Assembly (NCBI RefSeq): GCF_900475885.1 | Contig: NZ_LS483429.1 | Span: 1,612,001-1,676,000, forward strand | Source: Haemophilus aegyptius | Lineage (GTDB): Bacteria; Pseudomonadota; Gammaproteobacteria; Enterobacterales; Pasteurellaceae | DNA length: 64,000 nt | Reading direction: 5' to 3' | Program-made: the position numbers and the translations under genes | The notes under the pieces: generated by a model | What the model was told of the DNA's origin: nothing | Database searches by the model: none | What the model saw: the letters and a program-made list of their open reading frames with translations, nothing else | Shown: piece by piece, positions 55,320 to 64,000 of the stretch | Numbering within the stretch: position 1 is the first letter of the stretch | How the letters are laid out: each line of letters starts with the position of its first letter

Positions 55320-55625
55320 TTACAAATTATAAGAATGTGGATCTAAATATAAATTATTTACTTCGTTATTTTCATATTTAAAAATTAAACGATATTGTTT
55401 ATTCACTCGAATAGAATAAATTTTATTTTCTTTTGGCTCAAGCAACTCCAAATGGTTAGCTGGTGGAGAACGTAAATCGTTGATATTTTCTGAGGCACTT
55501 ATCATATCTAATTTTCTTGCCAATACTTTATACAAATTAGAAGGAATCTTACTATGAGTATCACCATATTGATAAAACCTATAAAGATAATCATCTCTAA
55601 AATGCTCACGCTTTAAATTAAACAT
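55320..55625 (-). CDS. higB: HigB-type toxin (RelE superfamily)
   Basis: 101 residues. HigB pattern: YRFYQYGDTHSKIPSNLYKVLARKLDMISASENINDLRSPPANHLELL and YSIRVNKQYRLIFKYENNEVNNLYLDPH, with the C-terminal His/Tyr of the family. Ribosome-dependent mRNA interferase by family. First gene of the pair. Confidence 0.92.
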   Translation of the reverse strand: MFNLKREHFRDDYLYRFYQYGDTHSKIPSNLYKVLARKLDMISASENINDLRSPPANHLELLEPKENKIYSIRVNKQYRLIFKYENNEVNNLYLDPHSYNL

Positions 55626-55949
55626 CTATTATTCTCTTAGTTATACTCGAGCTGATCATAATAAGAATAAATGCACAATGCAAGAGTGCATCTTTCGACT
55701 TAGATAAAAAAAACCACCCGAAATGGGTGGCAGGAAAGTAGTTTAGCTATATTTATCATTATTTTATTTAGGAACTTTATGAATATCAAGCAATCACTTG
55801 ACGGGAGCTATGTTACTGAATATTGAAAGGCAAGGGAAATGCTATTGAGAGTTTTTTTGATTTACATCAACATTTTTGACAGAAAAATTCGTTTTTGCGT
55901 GTAGAATAAACAACTTCAAATTCTAGCGTTCAAAATAATAGGATTTTTT
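55626..55949. other. Divergent intergenic region higB / nickel transporter genes
   Basis: No gene. Contains a small dyad TGCAC/GTGCA near 55672-55691 in the higBA promoter area, a minus-direction hairpin CCACCC/GGGTGG with A-run (55703-55728), a perfect FNR site (55857-55870), TTGACA at 55876-55881 and TAGAAT at 55902-55907 before the nickel genes. Confidence 0.5.
55857..55870 (+). promoter_or_regulatory. Perfect FNR-type site
   Basis: TTGATTTACATCAA matches TTGAT-N4-ATCAA exactly, 80 bp before the start of the DUF1007 gene. Suggests activation without oxygen; the exact promoter hexamers are uncertain. Confidence 0.65.
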
Positions 55950-56570
55950 GTGAAAACGTATTCATTATTACTCGGTTTATTCATTAGTTTTGGTGTTTTA
56001 GCCCATCCTCACGCATTTATTGATATACAAACCACGCCCATTATAGAAAATAATCAACTCACAGGTTTTTCAATGAAATGGACGTTGGATGAACCAAGTT
56101 CGTCTGCAGTTATTTATGATATGAAACAAGCTAGAACTAAAGCGGAAAAACAAAAACTTCTTGATGATGTAATGGGAAATATCGTCAGTGAGCATTATTT
56201 CAGCTATCTATATGATGCCCAGAATAATAAAATCAAATATTCCCCTCGCCCAAAAAATTACGGCATTAATGTTCAAGGCTTACAACTGCAATATTATTTT
56301 GATGTGCCACTCGCCCATCCGCAAAAGTTAGAAAAAAACACATTTAGCTTACAAACTTACGATCCCACTTATTATGTGGCGATGACTTACGCTTCAAAAA
56401 GTGCGGTAGATTTTTCCGCACTTTCGAAAAATTGCCAAGGAAAATTAATTGAACCTAATGTGGATGAAAAAATCCAAGCCTACGCATCTTCACTTGATAA
56501 ATCCCAAAAGAACGAAGATGATTCCTTAGGCGTAATGTTCGCGCAAAAAATAATAATTCAATGTGAGTAG
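55950..56570 (+). CDS. DUF1007 periplasmic protein of a nickel/cobalt transporter pair
   Basis: 206 residues from GTG. Signal peptide MKTYSLLLGLFISFGVLA followed at once by HPHAFIDIQTTPII, the His-rich mature N-terminus of DUF1007 proteins and a likely metal ligand. Ends 2 bp before the transporter gene, so the two form an operon. An inverted pair of uptake cores (56398-56424) lies inside the frame and encodes SAVDFSAL. Probably aids metal delivery; no direct evidence. Confidence 0.85.
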   Translation: MKTYSLLLGLFISFGVLAHPHAFIDIQTTPIIENNQLTGFSMKWTLDEPSSSAVIYDMKQARTKAEKQKLLDDVMGNIVSEHYFSYLYDAQNNKIKYSPRPKNYGINVQGLQLQYYFDVPLAHPQKLEKNTFSLQTYDPTYYVAMTYASKSAVDFSALSKNCQGKLIEPNVDEKIQAYASSLDKSQKNEDDSLGVMFAQKIIIQCE

Positions 56571-56572
56571 AA

Positions 56573-57547
56573 ATGAAAAAATATAAAACTGGGCTCGTGT
56601 TATTAGTGATTACACTCGCCTTACTTGCCTATTTTTCCCCTTGGTTTTTCTTACATATTGCCAGTTGGCAAAAAGAGTTTAATCAGCTTATTTCGGAAAA
56701 TTTACATCAAATTCAAAATAATAGCATCAAGGCAGGCATCACACTTATTTTTGCCAGCTTTGTTTACGGCGTACTCCATGCCCTCGGGCCAGGACACGGC
56801 AAATTTATTATTGCCAGCTATCTTTCCACGCATGAAAGCCAATTAAAACAAAGCACTATCTTGAGTTTACTTTCTTCCTTAATGCAAGGCATTGTTGCGA
56901 TTACAGCAACAACATTGCTTGTTGTAGTGCTAAATCTTTCATCACGTTATTTCAAATTAAGTCAGCTTTGGTTAGAACGAACTGCCTTGCTATTATTGGT
57001 ATTTCTCGGCTGTTATTGGATTTGGCAAGGTTTACGTGCCTATCGTAAAAAAGCTAAATTAACCATTAAATCCCTCAATCCCCTCCCCCTACACGAAAAA
57101 AGTGCGGTCAAAAATAACCGCACTTTTCAACCAAACACTTGTAGCTGTGGACACCAACATTTGCCAAGCCCCACACAAACTGCACAAGCAACCAATCTAA
57201 AATCGCAATTCCTCGTGATTTTAACAATTGGCATGCGACCATGTAGCGGTGCAATTTTCGTTTTATTTTTAGCTTATATGCTTGATCTTTATGGCTGGGG
57301 AATTTTAGCTGTATTAGCCATGTCTTTCGGCACAGGACTTATGCTGTCAGCCTTCGCGGGGATTGTACGTTATGCACGAAATACCGCAATTCACTTAGGG
57401 CGTTGGTATAGTTCAAAACATACGAAAGGAAAAAGCGGAAGCATCGTGAAACTAATCGCAGGTGGAATAATGCTATTTTTTGCCTTGAGTTTGTTGTATG
57501 GAACGCTAAACCCAGTAAATGGAGGAACTATTTTATTTGGAAATTAA
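56573..57547 (+). CDS. NicO-family nickel/cobalt transporter
   Basis: 324 residues with six or more membrane helices. Family motif VYGVLHALGPGHGKFIIASYL (H-x4-GHGK type), a second motif IGMRPCSGAIFVLFLAYML, and a central polar loop with Cys and His (CSCGHQH). Resembles RcnA/UreH-type transporters; direction of transport cannot be told. The loop is partly encoded by an inverted uptake-core pair (57098-57126: KSAVKNNRTFQ). Coupled with the FNR site upstream, import of nickel for anaerobic enzymes is plausible. Confidence 0.88.
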   Translation: MKKYKTGLVLLVITLALLAYFSPWFFLHIASWQKEFNQLISENLHQIQNNSIKAGITLIFASFVYGVLHALGPGHGKFIIASYLSTHESQLKQSTILSLLSSLMQGIVAITATTLLVVVLNLSSRYFKLSQLWLERTALLLLVFLGCYWIWQGLRAYRKKAKLTIKSLNPLPLHEKSAVKNNRTFQPNTCSCGHQHLPSPTQTAQATNLKSQFLVILTIGMRPCSGAIFVLFLAYMLDLYGWGILAVLAMSFGTGLMLSAFAGIVRYARNTAIHLGRWYSSKHTKGKSGSIVKLIAGGIMLFFALSLLYGTLNPVNGGTILFGN

Positions 57548-57724
57548 TAAGCTATCAAAGATATTTTATTATTGAGAGATAATAGGTTGCATTGATATTT
57601 TATTAAATTATAAACAACAGTCAGATATAAATTTCATTAGAAAATAGCTCATAATCCGCATATCAACAGAAAAATATATATGTTGAACATATTTGAATTA
57701 GTCTGGCACTTTAAACAATAAAAA

Positions 57725-57750
57725 AACTCCCTCAAAATATTGAGGGAGTT
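57725..57750. terminator. Bidirectional terminator between transporter and adhesin genes
   Basis: Perfect stem AACTCCCTCAA/TTGAGGGAGTT with A-run and T-run; serves the two convergent genes. Confidence 0.85.
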
Positions 57751-57766
57751 TTTTGCTAATAGATTG

Positions 57767-60700
57767 TTACCATTGGTACCCAATACCTCCACCAACAGCA
57801 TAATCTCCTGCACTAGTTGCCGAGCCACTCACTTTGAAATGAATGCGGTTATTATCACTTGATTTACTTAAGCCTATCGCCACAGCATTTTGGCCTTTAA
57901 AGTTACCAACCCCCAAGCCAATCATTGCGCCTCCTGCATTACTGACTGTCGGAATATTTGCCATAGCAACTGCCCCAGCAATCCCACCACGAAGTTTTCT
58001 ATCTGTTTGTTTTAGCTCGTTACGAACTGAATTTACAGAATGATCAACATAGCGTTTATTTGCTGCATCAGTTAAGTTTTTAGGATCTTGAACATTTGTT
58101 ATTCTACGTTCATGACCAATATCTCCCACTGAAACAGTATTTTCTTCTTTAGCAACTGATCCTTCACCTAATGCAACGGAGCCCGCTGCTTTAGCTTCTG
58201 CATTATGACCTATAGCTGTTGAGTGTTCTGCATGTGCTTTAGCGTTATTACCTAGAGCAGTAGAGTGATCCCCTTTCGCTTCAGAGCCATATCCCATTGC
58301 AGTTGAATCTTTACCTGAGGCCTTAGCACTTTCACGATTACTTGCATTATTTGAGGCAAAACTAGTTTTACCATCAGCACTAATTAATCCTGAACCTTCA
58401 ATACGATCTTTAATCACTTTTACAGTATTTTCGGAATCTTTAGCTTTATCTGCTGCCGTTTCAGCTGCAGTCTTCGCTGTCTCTGCTGCTGTTTTCGCCG
58501 CTTCTGCGCCAGTTCTAGCCGTCTCTGCTACTGTTTTAGCCGCTTCTGCTTTACCTTGTGCCGTTACAGCAGCTGTCTTCGCTGCTTCTGCTCCAGCTTT
58601 GGCTGTCTCTGCTGCTGTTTTAGCCGCTTCTGCTTTACCTTGTGCCGTTACAGCAGCTGTCTTCGCTGCTTCTGCTTTATCTTTAGCGGCTTCTGCACCA
58701 GTCTTCGCAGTTTCTGCTGCATCTTTCGCAGCTTCTGCACCGACCTTCGCGGTTTCTGCACCAGCTTTGGCTGTCTCTGCTGCTGTTTTCGCTGCTTCTG
58801 CGCCAGTTCTAGCCGTCTCTGCCGCTGTTTTCGCAGCTTCTGCTTTATCTTTAGCGGCTTCTGCACCAGTCTTCGCAGTTTCTGCTGCATCTTTCGCAGC
58901 TTCTGCACCGACCTTCGCGGTTTCTGCACCAGCTTTAGCCGTCTCCGCCGCGGTCTTCGCAGCTTCTGCTTTACCTTGGGCTGTTACAGCTGCAGTCTTC
59001 GCTGCTTCCGCACCAGCTTTAGCTGTCTCTGCTGCTGTTTTCGCTGCTTCTGCGCCAGTTCTAGCCGTCTCTGCCGCTGTTTTCGCAGCTTCTGCTTTAT
59101 CTTTAGCGGCTTCTGCACCAGTCTTCGCAGTTTCTGCTGCATCTTTCGCAGCTTCTGCACCGACCTTCGCGGTTTCTGCACCAGCTTTAGCCGTCTCCGC
59201 CGCGGTCTTCGCAGCTTCTGCTTTACCTTGGGCTGTTACAGCCGCAGTCTTCGCTGCTTCCGCTCCAGTCTTAGCTGCTTCTGCTCCAGCTTTAGCTGTC
59301 TCTGCTGCTGTTTTCGCTGCTTCTGCGCCAGTTCTAGCCGTCTCTGCCGCTGTTTTCGCAGCCTCTGCCTTACCCGCTGCTGTTTCTGCACGTGTAACAG
59401 ATTGATTGATCTCTTGGAGCTTATTAGTTACGGTGGTTGCCGCGGTTTTAGCATCTGCAATTGCTTGCTTAGAATCAGCATTTAATTTGTAAGTTACTGC
59501 ATTATTATTTTCATATACAACATCTAACCCATCGCCAGCTTTAAAATCAAGCGTATTATTAGCATTATTAGTAGCACTTACTGCTTTATTCTGCATAATT
59601 TTTACATCTTGCCCATTTACTTTGAATGTATATGTTGTTTTAGCAATTTCGTCAGTTGCTTTGATTACAGAATAAAGCTGTGAACCTGTAATAGCATCAC
59701 TAGAATTTTCAGAGATCTCGCCTGCACCAACGTTTTGGATTTGTCGTTTAACATTGTTATTACCAAAACTTACAGTGCCATTATTGGTTGCGGCAACGCC
59801 TGTAGATAAGGTTGTGTCACCAATTTTGAGGCCATTTACTGTATGTTTATCCGATGTACTTGAAGATTCGCCAATAGCAATATCGCCAGATTTATTAGCA
59901 ACTGCACTTTTACCTAAGGCAATACCAGAATTTGCACCAGAAGCAACATTAGCACGATCACCAATGCTAATCCCTGTAGCAGCCTCTGTTTTAGCACTGT
60001 TACCTAAAGTAATAGAATAACTTGCAGCTGCTTTCGCTTGTGCACCATTACCAATTACGATAGCTTGAGTTGCACCTTTTTCTGATTGTGCTTTATTATC
60101 TGTTTTATTATTTCCCAAGCCACCAATCACAATAGATTTTGAGCCATTGGCTGTTGCTTCTGGACCAATTGCAACTGTTCTATCGCCATTTGCTGCTGCA
60201 TAAGCACCAATGGCGACAACCCTTTCTAGTTCTCCTTTTGCATTTTGACCAATAACAACAGAGTTTTCTCTTTTTGCAGTAACATTTGTACCAATAGCAA
60301 CGGTATTTTCTCTTTGTGCATTTACATTACTACCGATTGCAACAGTATTTTCACGTCCAATTTTTGTCTCATGACCAATCGCAATACTGTTATCTGAACC
60401 TTGCCAAGCACCATTAACAGCGTGCGCTCCTGTAATACTTGCATTATTACCTAAGGCAATAGCATTGCTTGCCCAGTTTACGGTGCTATTATTACCAATA
60501 GCAATTGAGTTATCAGGTTTTAGTGCATAAGGAGTACTTGCCAGAAGTTTCGCATTAGTACCGAATGCAATTGAGTTTATTGCACCTTCAACTTGTGCTT
60601 GTCTACCAATAGCAATTCCATTTAGTGCTTCACGATATTGATTTCCCCAATAATTATTAACATTTGCTCGAGAGCCGATAGCAATAGAATCAGCAGCTAA

Positions 60701-61252
60701 GGCATTAGCATATACGCCAACAGCAACAGATCGGGAACCTTGAGCACCAGATTTTTCTGTAAATTTACCCAAGTTATAACTAAATGCTCCACCTGAGTTT
60801 TTTGTTTCAGCCTCTACTTTTGAGGTCTTAGCTGTAAGCCAATCATCCCAAATACCAGTCTTATTAGTTTTATCCCCTTCAGAATTAACATGCACAAAAC
60901 CTTTATAGTGTCCTAACATTTTGTTTAATGAGTTTACTGCATTACTAGCAGATAAAAAGCCAAGGGATTCTGTTCCTTCTAACGCCATATTTCTTAAAAT
61001 GTCACTATCTTTATCAGAAACAACAGCGACGCCCTGCGTAGGGATGTCGTTGTAATTGATTTTATCAGCATAAGAAACACTACTTGCAAGAATAGAGGTA
61101 ACTAGTGTAGCCAGAATAGATATAGGGAGAGTTTTGTTATTTTTTTCCGAGCTAGATGTTGAGCTAGCTTTAACTGCACCTTTCGTTAATTCTGAAACAA
61201 CCTCTAGTCTCTGTGTTGTTTTGTTCCAAATAATTTTAAATATACGATTCAT
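57767..61252 (-). CDS. Trimeric autotransporter adhesin (YadA/Hia-like)
   Basis: 1161 residues. Extended signal peptide MNRIFKIIWNKTTQRLEVVS with hydrophobic core ILATLVTSILASSVSYA; head of YadA-type 14-residue repeats (about 160-480: NSIAIGNNSTV, NTVAIGSNVNA, RTVAIGPEATA); neck and TYTFKVNGQDVK domain; Ala-rich stalk of 45 uninterrupted heptads (622-936); a second short YadA-like head (STAMGYGSEAKGDHSTALG); and the C-terminal YadA anchor (NKRYVDHSVNSVRNEL, GAMIGLGVGNFKGQNAVAIG, AVGGGIGYQW) that forms the outer-membrane barrel. The architecture recalls the Cha adhesin of the cryptic Haemophilus genospecies, known for tandem repeats of 28 residues; identity is not proved. Confidence 0.92.
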   Translation of the reverse strand: MNRIFKIIWNKTTQRLEVVSELTKGAVKASSTSSSEKNNKTLPISILATLVTSILASSVSYADKINYNDIPTQGVAVVSDKDSDILRNMALEGTESLGFLSASNAVNSLNKMLGHYKGFVHVNSEGDKTNKTGIWDDWLTAKTSKVEAETKNSGGAFSYNLGKFTEKSGAQGSRSVAVGVYANALAADSIAIGSRANVNNYWGNQYREALNGIAIGRQAQVEGAINSIAFGTNAKLLASTPYALKPDNSIAIGNNSTVNWASNAIALGNNASITGAHAVNGAWQGSDNSIAIGHETKIGRENTVAIGSNVNAQRENTVAIGTNVTAKRENSVVIGQNAKGELERVVAIGAYAAANGDRTVAIGPEATANGSKSIVIGGLGNNKTDNKAQSEKGATQAIVIGNGAQAKAAASYSITLGNSAKTEAATGISIGDRANVASGANSGIALGKSAVANKSGDIAIGESSSTSDKHTVNGLKIGDTTLSTGVAATNNGTVSFGNNNVKRQIQNVGAGEISENSSDAITGSQLYSVIKATDEIAKTTYTFKVNGQDVKIMQNKAVSATNNANNTLDFKAGDGLDVVYENNNAVTYKLNADSKQAIADAKTAATTVTNKLQEINQSVTRAETAAGKAEAAKTAAETARTGAEAAKTAAETAKAGAEAAKTGAEAAKTAAVTAQGKAEAAKTAAETAKAGAETAKVGAEAAKDAAETAKTGAEAAKDKAEAAKTAAETARTGAEAAKTAAETAKAGAEAAKTAAVTAQGKAEAAKTAAETAKAGAETAKVGAEAAKDAAETAKTGAEAAKDKAEAAKTAAETARTGAEAAKTAAETAKAGAETAKVGAEAAKDAAETAKTGAEAAKDKAEAAKTAAVTAQGKAEAAKTAAETAKAGAEAAKTAAVTAQGKAEAAKTVAETARTGAEAAKTAAETAKTAAETAADKAKDSENTVKVIKDRIEGSGLISADGKTSFASNNASNRESAKASGKDSTAMGYGSEAKGDHSTALGNNAKAHAEHSTAIGHNAEAKAAGSVALGEGSVAKEENTVSVGDIGHERRITNVQDPKNLTDAANKRYVDHSVNSVRNELKQTDRKLRGGIAGAVAMANIPTVSNAGGAMIGLGVGNFKGQNAVAIGLSKSSDNNRIHFKVSGSATSAGDYAVGGGIGYQW
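58445..59389 (-). repeat. Heptad repeat array in the adhesin stalk
   Basis: 45 consecutive 21-bp units encoding AE(T/A)A(K/R)xx variants such as AETAKAG, AEAAKTA, AVTAQGK, AEAAKDK. Units recur in higher-order blocks; one block of over 200 bp near 58778-58992 recurs almost unchanged near 59030-59244, a period of 252 bp (12 heptads, three times 28 residues). Such identity favours recombination that changes stalk length in frame. Confidence 0.85.
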
Positions 61253-61352
61253 AAATAAATAACCTTCATTTCAGGGGTATAAAATAGCCCACATATTCTT
61301 AACGTATTTTCTAGATAGTGACGTTTAAATAAGCGTGAGATAAAGGTTTTCA

Positions 61353-61378
61353 ATTATATATATATATATATATATCAA
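61353..61378 (-). promoter_or_regulatory. Adhesin promoter with TA-repeat spacer
   Basis: On the minus strand TTGATA (61378-61373) and TATAAT (61358-61353) flank a 14-bp spacer made only of TA units; the whole tract (61355-61375) is (TA)10 plus T. Each unit gained or lost changes the spacer by 2 bp (16 bp at +1, 18 bp at +2). The gene starts 101 bp downstream. The hifA/hifB promoters of H. influenzae use the same device. Confidence 0.75.
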
Positions 61379-61579
61379 TATGATTAATGCTTGTTTTTTG
61401 TAAAGATTTGTAAAGAAAGAAGAGATTCAAATTAACTTCATAAACATAATGTGATAACTAATTATCAGTTCAATAAATAATATGTAAATTAAATCTATAT
61501 TTTTTTATAAATTTTTAATTGACAAGACTCATTCTCCTTATTAAAATTCGCGCCCTATCCCTTGTGATACAAAGTTTAT

Positions 61580-61655
61580 TCCTCCTTAGTTCAGTCGGTA
61601 GAACGGTGGACTGTTAATCCATATGTCGCTGGTTCAAGTCCAGCAGGAGGAGCCA
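61580..61655 (+). tRNA. tRNA-Asn (GTT)
   Basis: 76 nt with encoded CCA. Acceptor TCCTCCT/AGGAGGA, anticodon loop CTGTTAA with GTT, T-arm GGTTCAAGTCC. Stands between the adhesin gene and uvrB; accessory DNA often enters beside tRNA genes, which may explain the adhesin here. Confidence 0.96.
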
Positions 61656-61724
61656 ATTTTTCTTTTGGTTTAGAGTTTGTTTGTCTCCTTTTACAAATTC
61701 TAAATTAGCAACCAGAAGATTTTG

Positions 61725-61752
61725 AGCCCATCATGTTGATGGGCTTTATTTT
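61725..61752 (+). terminator. Terminator after tRNA-Asn
   Basis: Perfect stem AGCCCATCA/TGATGGGCT with 3-nt loop, then TTATTTTT. Confidence 0.85.
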
Positions 61753-61773
61753 TATCAGAATCCTCTCTTTTTT

Positions 61774-61808
61774 CTATCCACATAGCCTGTGGATAACTTT
61801 GTGGATTA
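61774..61808. promoter_or_regulatory. DnaA-box cluster upstream of uvrB
   Basis: Three 9-mers in 35 bp: CTATCCACA (61774-61782, one mismatch), TGTGGATAA (61788-61796, perfect TTATCCACA on the minus strand) and TGTGGATTA (61800-61808, one mismatch). About 265 bp before uvrB, in AT-rich DNA with several GATC sites. E. coli uvrB also carries a DnaA box upstream. Further on, TTGACA at 61964-61969 is a good -35 for uvrB, and GTGTAAAA/TTTTACAC (61981-62016) forms a spaced dyad of unknown role. Confidence 0.55.
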
Positions 61809-62073
61809 ACTTTTTAAAATTTTGCGGATCCCTTGTTCTTACAAGGATTATTCGATCTTGATTATAGATTAGCCTAAAATTAAATTTTGATTTAAAATCA
61901 ATAAGTTAAGTTTTGTCTAGTAAAAATTTAAAGTTTTTTTAATGAATTTGTGAAATCTTCCTCTTGACATCGCTAAGTCTGTGTAAAACTTAGATTTTTG
62001 CCTGATCAATTTTACACATTAAATATGCTAAAATAGGCATTATTCAAAACTATCAAAAAACCAACCGCACTTT

Positions 62074-64000
62074 ATGTCTGAAAAAATCAACACAAAACCA
62101 TTCATTCTGCATTCCGACTTTCGTCCCTCTGGCGATCAGCCACAAGCTATCGAAAAATTGGCTGAAAATTTAACGGATGGTTTGGCGCATCAAACTTTAC
62201 TCGGGGTAACAGGCTCGGGGAAAACCTTTACTATCGCCAATGTAATCGCTCAATTAAATCGCCCTGCAATGTTACTTGCACCGAATAAAACCCTTGCTGC
62301 TCAACTTTATGCAGAAATGAAAGCTTTTTTTCCAGAAAATGCGGTGGAATATTTTGTGTCTTACTATGATTATTATCAGCCAGAAGCCTATGTGCCGAGC
62401 AGTGATACATTTATTGAAAAAGATGCGTCTATTAATGATCAAATTGAACAAATGCGACTTTCTGCGACGAAATCTTTTTTAGAACGTCGAGATACCATCG
62501 TGGTAGCTTCTGTTTCTGCAATTTATGGTTTGGGCGATCCTGATAGCTATTTACAAATGATGTTGCATTTACAACAAGGTGCCATTATCGATCAACGCCA
62601 AATTTTAGCGAAGTTAGCGGAATTGCAATATACCCGAAATGATCAAGCATTTCAGCGTGGAACTTTCCGTGTTCGCGGAGAAATTATTGATATTTTCCCT
62701 GCGGAATCTGATGATCGTGCGGTGCGTATTGAATTATTTGATGATGAAATCGAGCGTTTAAGTTTATTTGATCCGCTCACTGGTAGTAGTTTTGGTGCTG
62801 TACCACGTTTTACGATCTATCCAAAAACTCACTATGTGACGCCAAGAGAACGTATTTTAGATGCGATAGAAAACATCAAAAAAGAACTGGTATCACGCCG
62901 TGAGTACTTCATTAAAGAACATAAACTTTTAGAAGAACAACGTATCAGCCAGCGTACCCAATTTGATATTGAAATGATGAATGAATTGGGCTATTGCTCG
63001 GGCATTGAAAACTACTCTCGCTATTTGTCGGGCAGAAATGAAGGCGAGCCACCACCAACATTGTTTGATTATATGCCCTCTGATGCCATTTTAATTATTG
63101 ATGAATCTCATGTAACTGTGCCTCAAATTGGCGGGATGTATCGTGGCGACCGTTCACGTAAAGAAACCTTAGTCGAATATGGTTTCCGTTTGCCGTCCGC
63201 ATTGGATAATCGTCCGTTACGCTTTGAGGAATTTGAACGCTTAGCTCCGCAAACCATCTATGTTTCCGCAACACCAGGGGCCTATGAATTAGAGAAATCA
63301 GGCAGTGAAATCATCGATCAAGTGGTTCGCCCCACTGGTTTGCTTGATCCGCTTATTGAAATTCGTCCAGTGTCAATTCAAGTGGATGATTTACTTTCCG
63401 AAGCTCGCCAAAGAGCGGATAAAAATGAACGCGTTTTAGTGACGACGCTAACGAAGAAAATGGCTGAAGATTTAACGGATTATTTAGATGAACATGGAAT
63501 TCGTGTGCGTTATCTACATTCTGATATTGATACGGTGGAACGCGTCGAAATTATCCGTGATTTGCGTTTGGGTGAATTTGATGTATTGGTTGGAATTAAC
63601 TTATTGCGTGAAGGTTTAGATATTCCAGAAGTGTCTCTTGTGGCGATTTTAGATGCTGACAAAGAAGGATTTTTACGCTCCGAACGTTCTTTAATTCAAA
63701 CCATCGGCCGAGCTGCACGAAACTTAAATGGTAAAGCGATTTTATATGCGGATAGCATCACAAAATCCATGGAAAAAGCTATTACTGAAACCAATCGTCG
63801 TCGTGAAAAACAAACAAAATACAATGAAGAACATGGCATTGTGCCACAAGCATTGAATAAGAAAGTCGGTGAATTATTAGATATTGGGCAAGGTGCAAAC
63901 CAAAAAGCGAAAGCCAATAAACAACGTGGAAAAATGGCGGCAGAACCAACCGCACTTTATAATGCACCGAAAAATGCCAAAGAATATCAACAACAAATCA
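62074..64000 (+). CDS. uvrB: UvrABC system protein B, 3' end outside window
   Basis: Starts [16 protein letters not shown]; 642 codons are inside the window, of about 675-680 expected. Nucleotide-excision repair helicase-like subunit that verifies damage and loads UvrC. Walker [17 protein letters not shown] near 45, beta-hairpin [40 protein letters not shown] and motif [11 protein letters not shown] all present. The C-terminal UvrC-binding coiled coil lies mostly beyond the window. An uptake core sits just before the ATG. Confidence 0.97.
   Translation, partial: MSEKINTKPFILHSDFRPSGDQPQAIEKLAENLTDGLAHQTLLGVTGSGKTFTIANVIAQLNRPAMLLAPNKTLAAQLYAEMKAFFPENAVEYFVSYYDYYQPEAYVPSSDTFIEKDASINDQIEQMRLSATKSFLERRDTIVVASVSAIYGLGDPDSYLQMMLHLQQGAIIDQRQILAKLAELQYTRNDQAFQRGTFRVRGEIIDIFPAESDDRAVRIELFDDEIERLSLFDPLTGSSFGAVPRFTIYPKTHYVTPRERILDAIENIKKELVSRREYFIKEHKLLEEQRISQRTQFDIEMMNELGYCSGIENYSRYLSGRNEGEPPPTLFDYMPSDAILIIDESHVTVPQIGGMYRGDRSRKETLVEYGFRLPSALDNRPLRFEEFERLAPQTIYVSATPGAYELEKSGSEIIDQVVRPTGLLDPLIEIRPVSIQVDDLLSEARQRADKNERVLVTTLTKKMAEDLTDYLDEHGIRVRYLHSDIDTVERVEIIRDLRLGEFDVLVGINLLREGLDIPEVSLVAILDADKEGFLRSERSLIQTIGRAARNLNGKAILYADSITKSMEKAITETNRRREKQTKYNEEHGIVPQALNKKVGELLDIGQGANQKAKANKQRGKMAAEPTALYNAPKNAKEYQQQI

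Noticed and set aside
58556-59485. Long plus-strand frames (309 and 268 codons) opposite the adhesin stalk
   Set aside because: They arise from the periodic codons of the heptad array read on the other strand; low-complexity Cys/Ser/Phe or Ala/Val products, no starts with ribosome sites.
61774-61808. Chromosomal origin
   Set aside because: Only three boxes and no typical 13-mers or neighbouring origin genes; the neighbouring gene is uvrB, where a DnaA box is known in E. coli.

Overview
The window is chromosomal DNA from Haemophilus influenzae or a very close relative (H. aegyptius, the cryptic genital genospecies and H. haemolyticus cannot be separated from sequence alone). The basis is the AT-rich composition, the very frequent uptake signal core AAGTGCGGT on both strands, the tmRNA tag ANDEQYALAA, and core genes in the order I remember for H. 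influenzae Rd: hsdR-infB-nusA-rimP-tRNA-fMet-ssrA, neuA-nitroreductase-mrp-metG-tehB-gloB, gyrA-metX-folC-accD-degP-mfd-tmcA-ettA-higAB-nickel transporter-uvrB.

Layout. 1-745: end of a type I restriction gene. 783-2195: an IS3-family (IS150 group) element with an amber codon in orfA. 2240-7044: translation/transcription operon (infB, nusA, rimP) behind an initiator tRNA gene. 7473-7839: ssrA (tmRNA). 7840 to about 21194: an integrated phage satellite at the 3' end of ssrA, with integrase, a Panacea-type toxin-antitoxin pair, AlpA, a TerS-like protein, an antirepressor broken by a frameshift, a P4-like antisense-RNA immunity region, a DUF927 helicase-like replication protein, an iteron cluster that is probably the origin, and a HigBA-2 pair. 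A decayed second copy of the IS abuts its right end. 21786-30776: housekeeping genes plus MazEF, then a methyltransferase and a siderophore-type ABC transporter in decay. 32693-37888: an F17-like chaperone-usher fimbrial operon behind a promoter whose -35/-10 spacer contains a G15 tract. 38330-57547: core genes. 57767-61252: a large trimeric autotransporter adhesin with a 45-heptad Ala-rich stalk, behind a promoter whose spacer is a TA repeat. 61580-64000: tRNA-Asn and uvrB (cut by the window end).

Two themes stand out. First, both accessory adhesins (F17-like fimbria and trimeric autotransporter) sit behind promoters whose spacer lengths depend on simple repeats, so each can be read as a phase-variable switch; as sequenced, both spacers are off the 17 bp optimum (19 and 14 bp). 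Second, the ssrA island has the combined parts of a phage-inducible chromosomal island and a P4-like satellite. It carries an RNA region with a seqA-seqB-seqC arrangement: two direct repeats flanking one segment complementary to both. Two toxin-antitoxin pairs and an unknown 340-residue protein are its likely cargo. Other points of note are an in-frame palindromic repeat inside tmcA, a perfect FNR site before the nickel transporter genes, a sigma-E promoter before degP and a DnaA-box cluster before uvrB.
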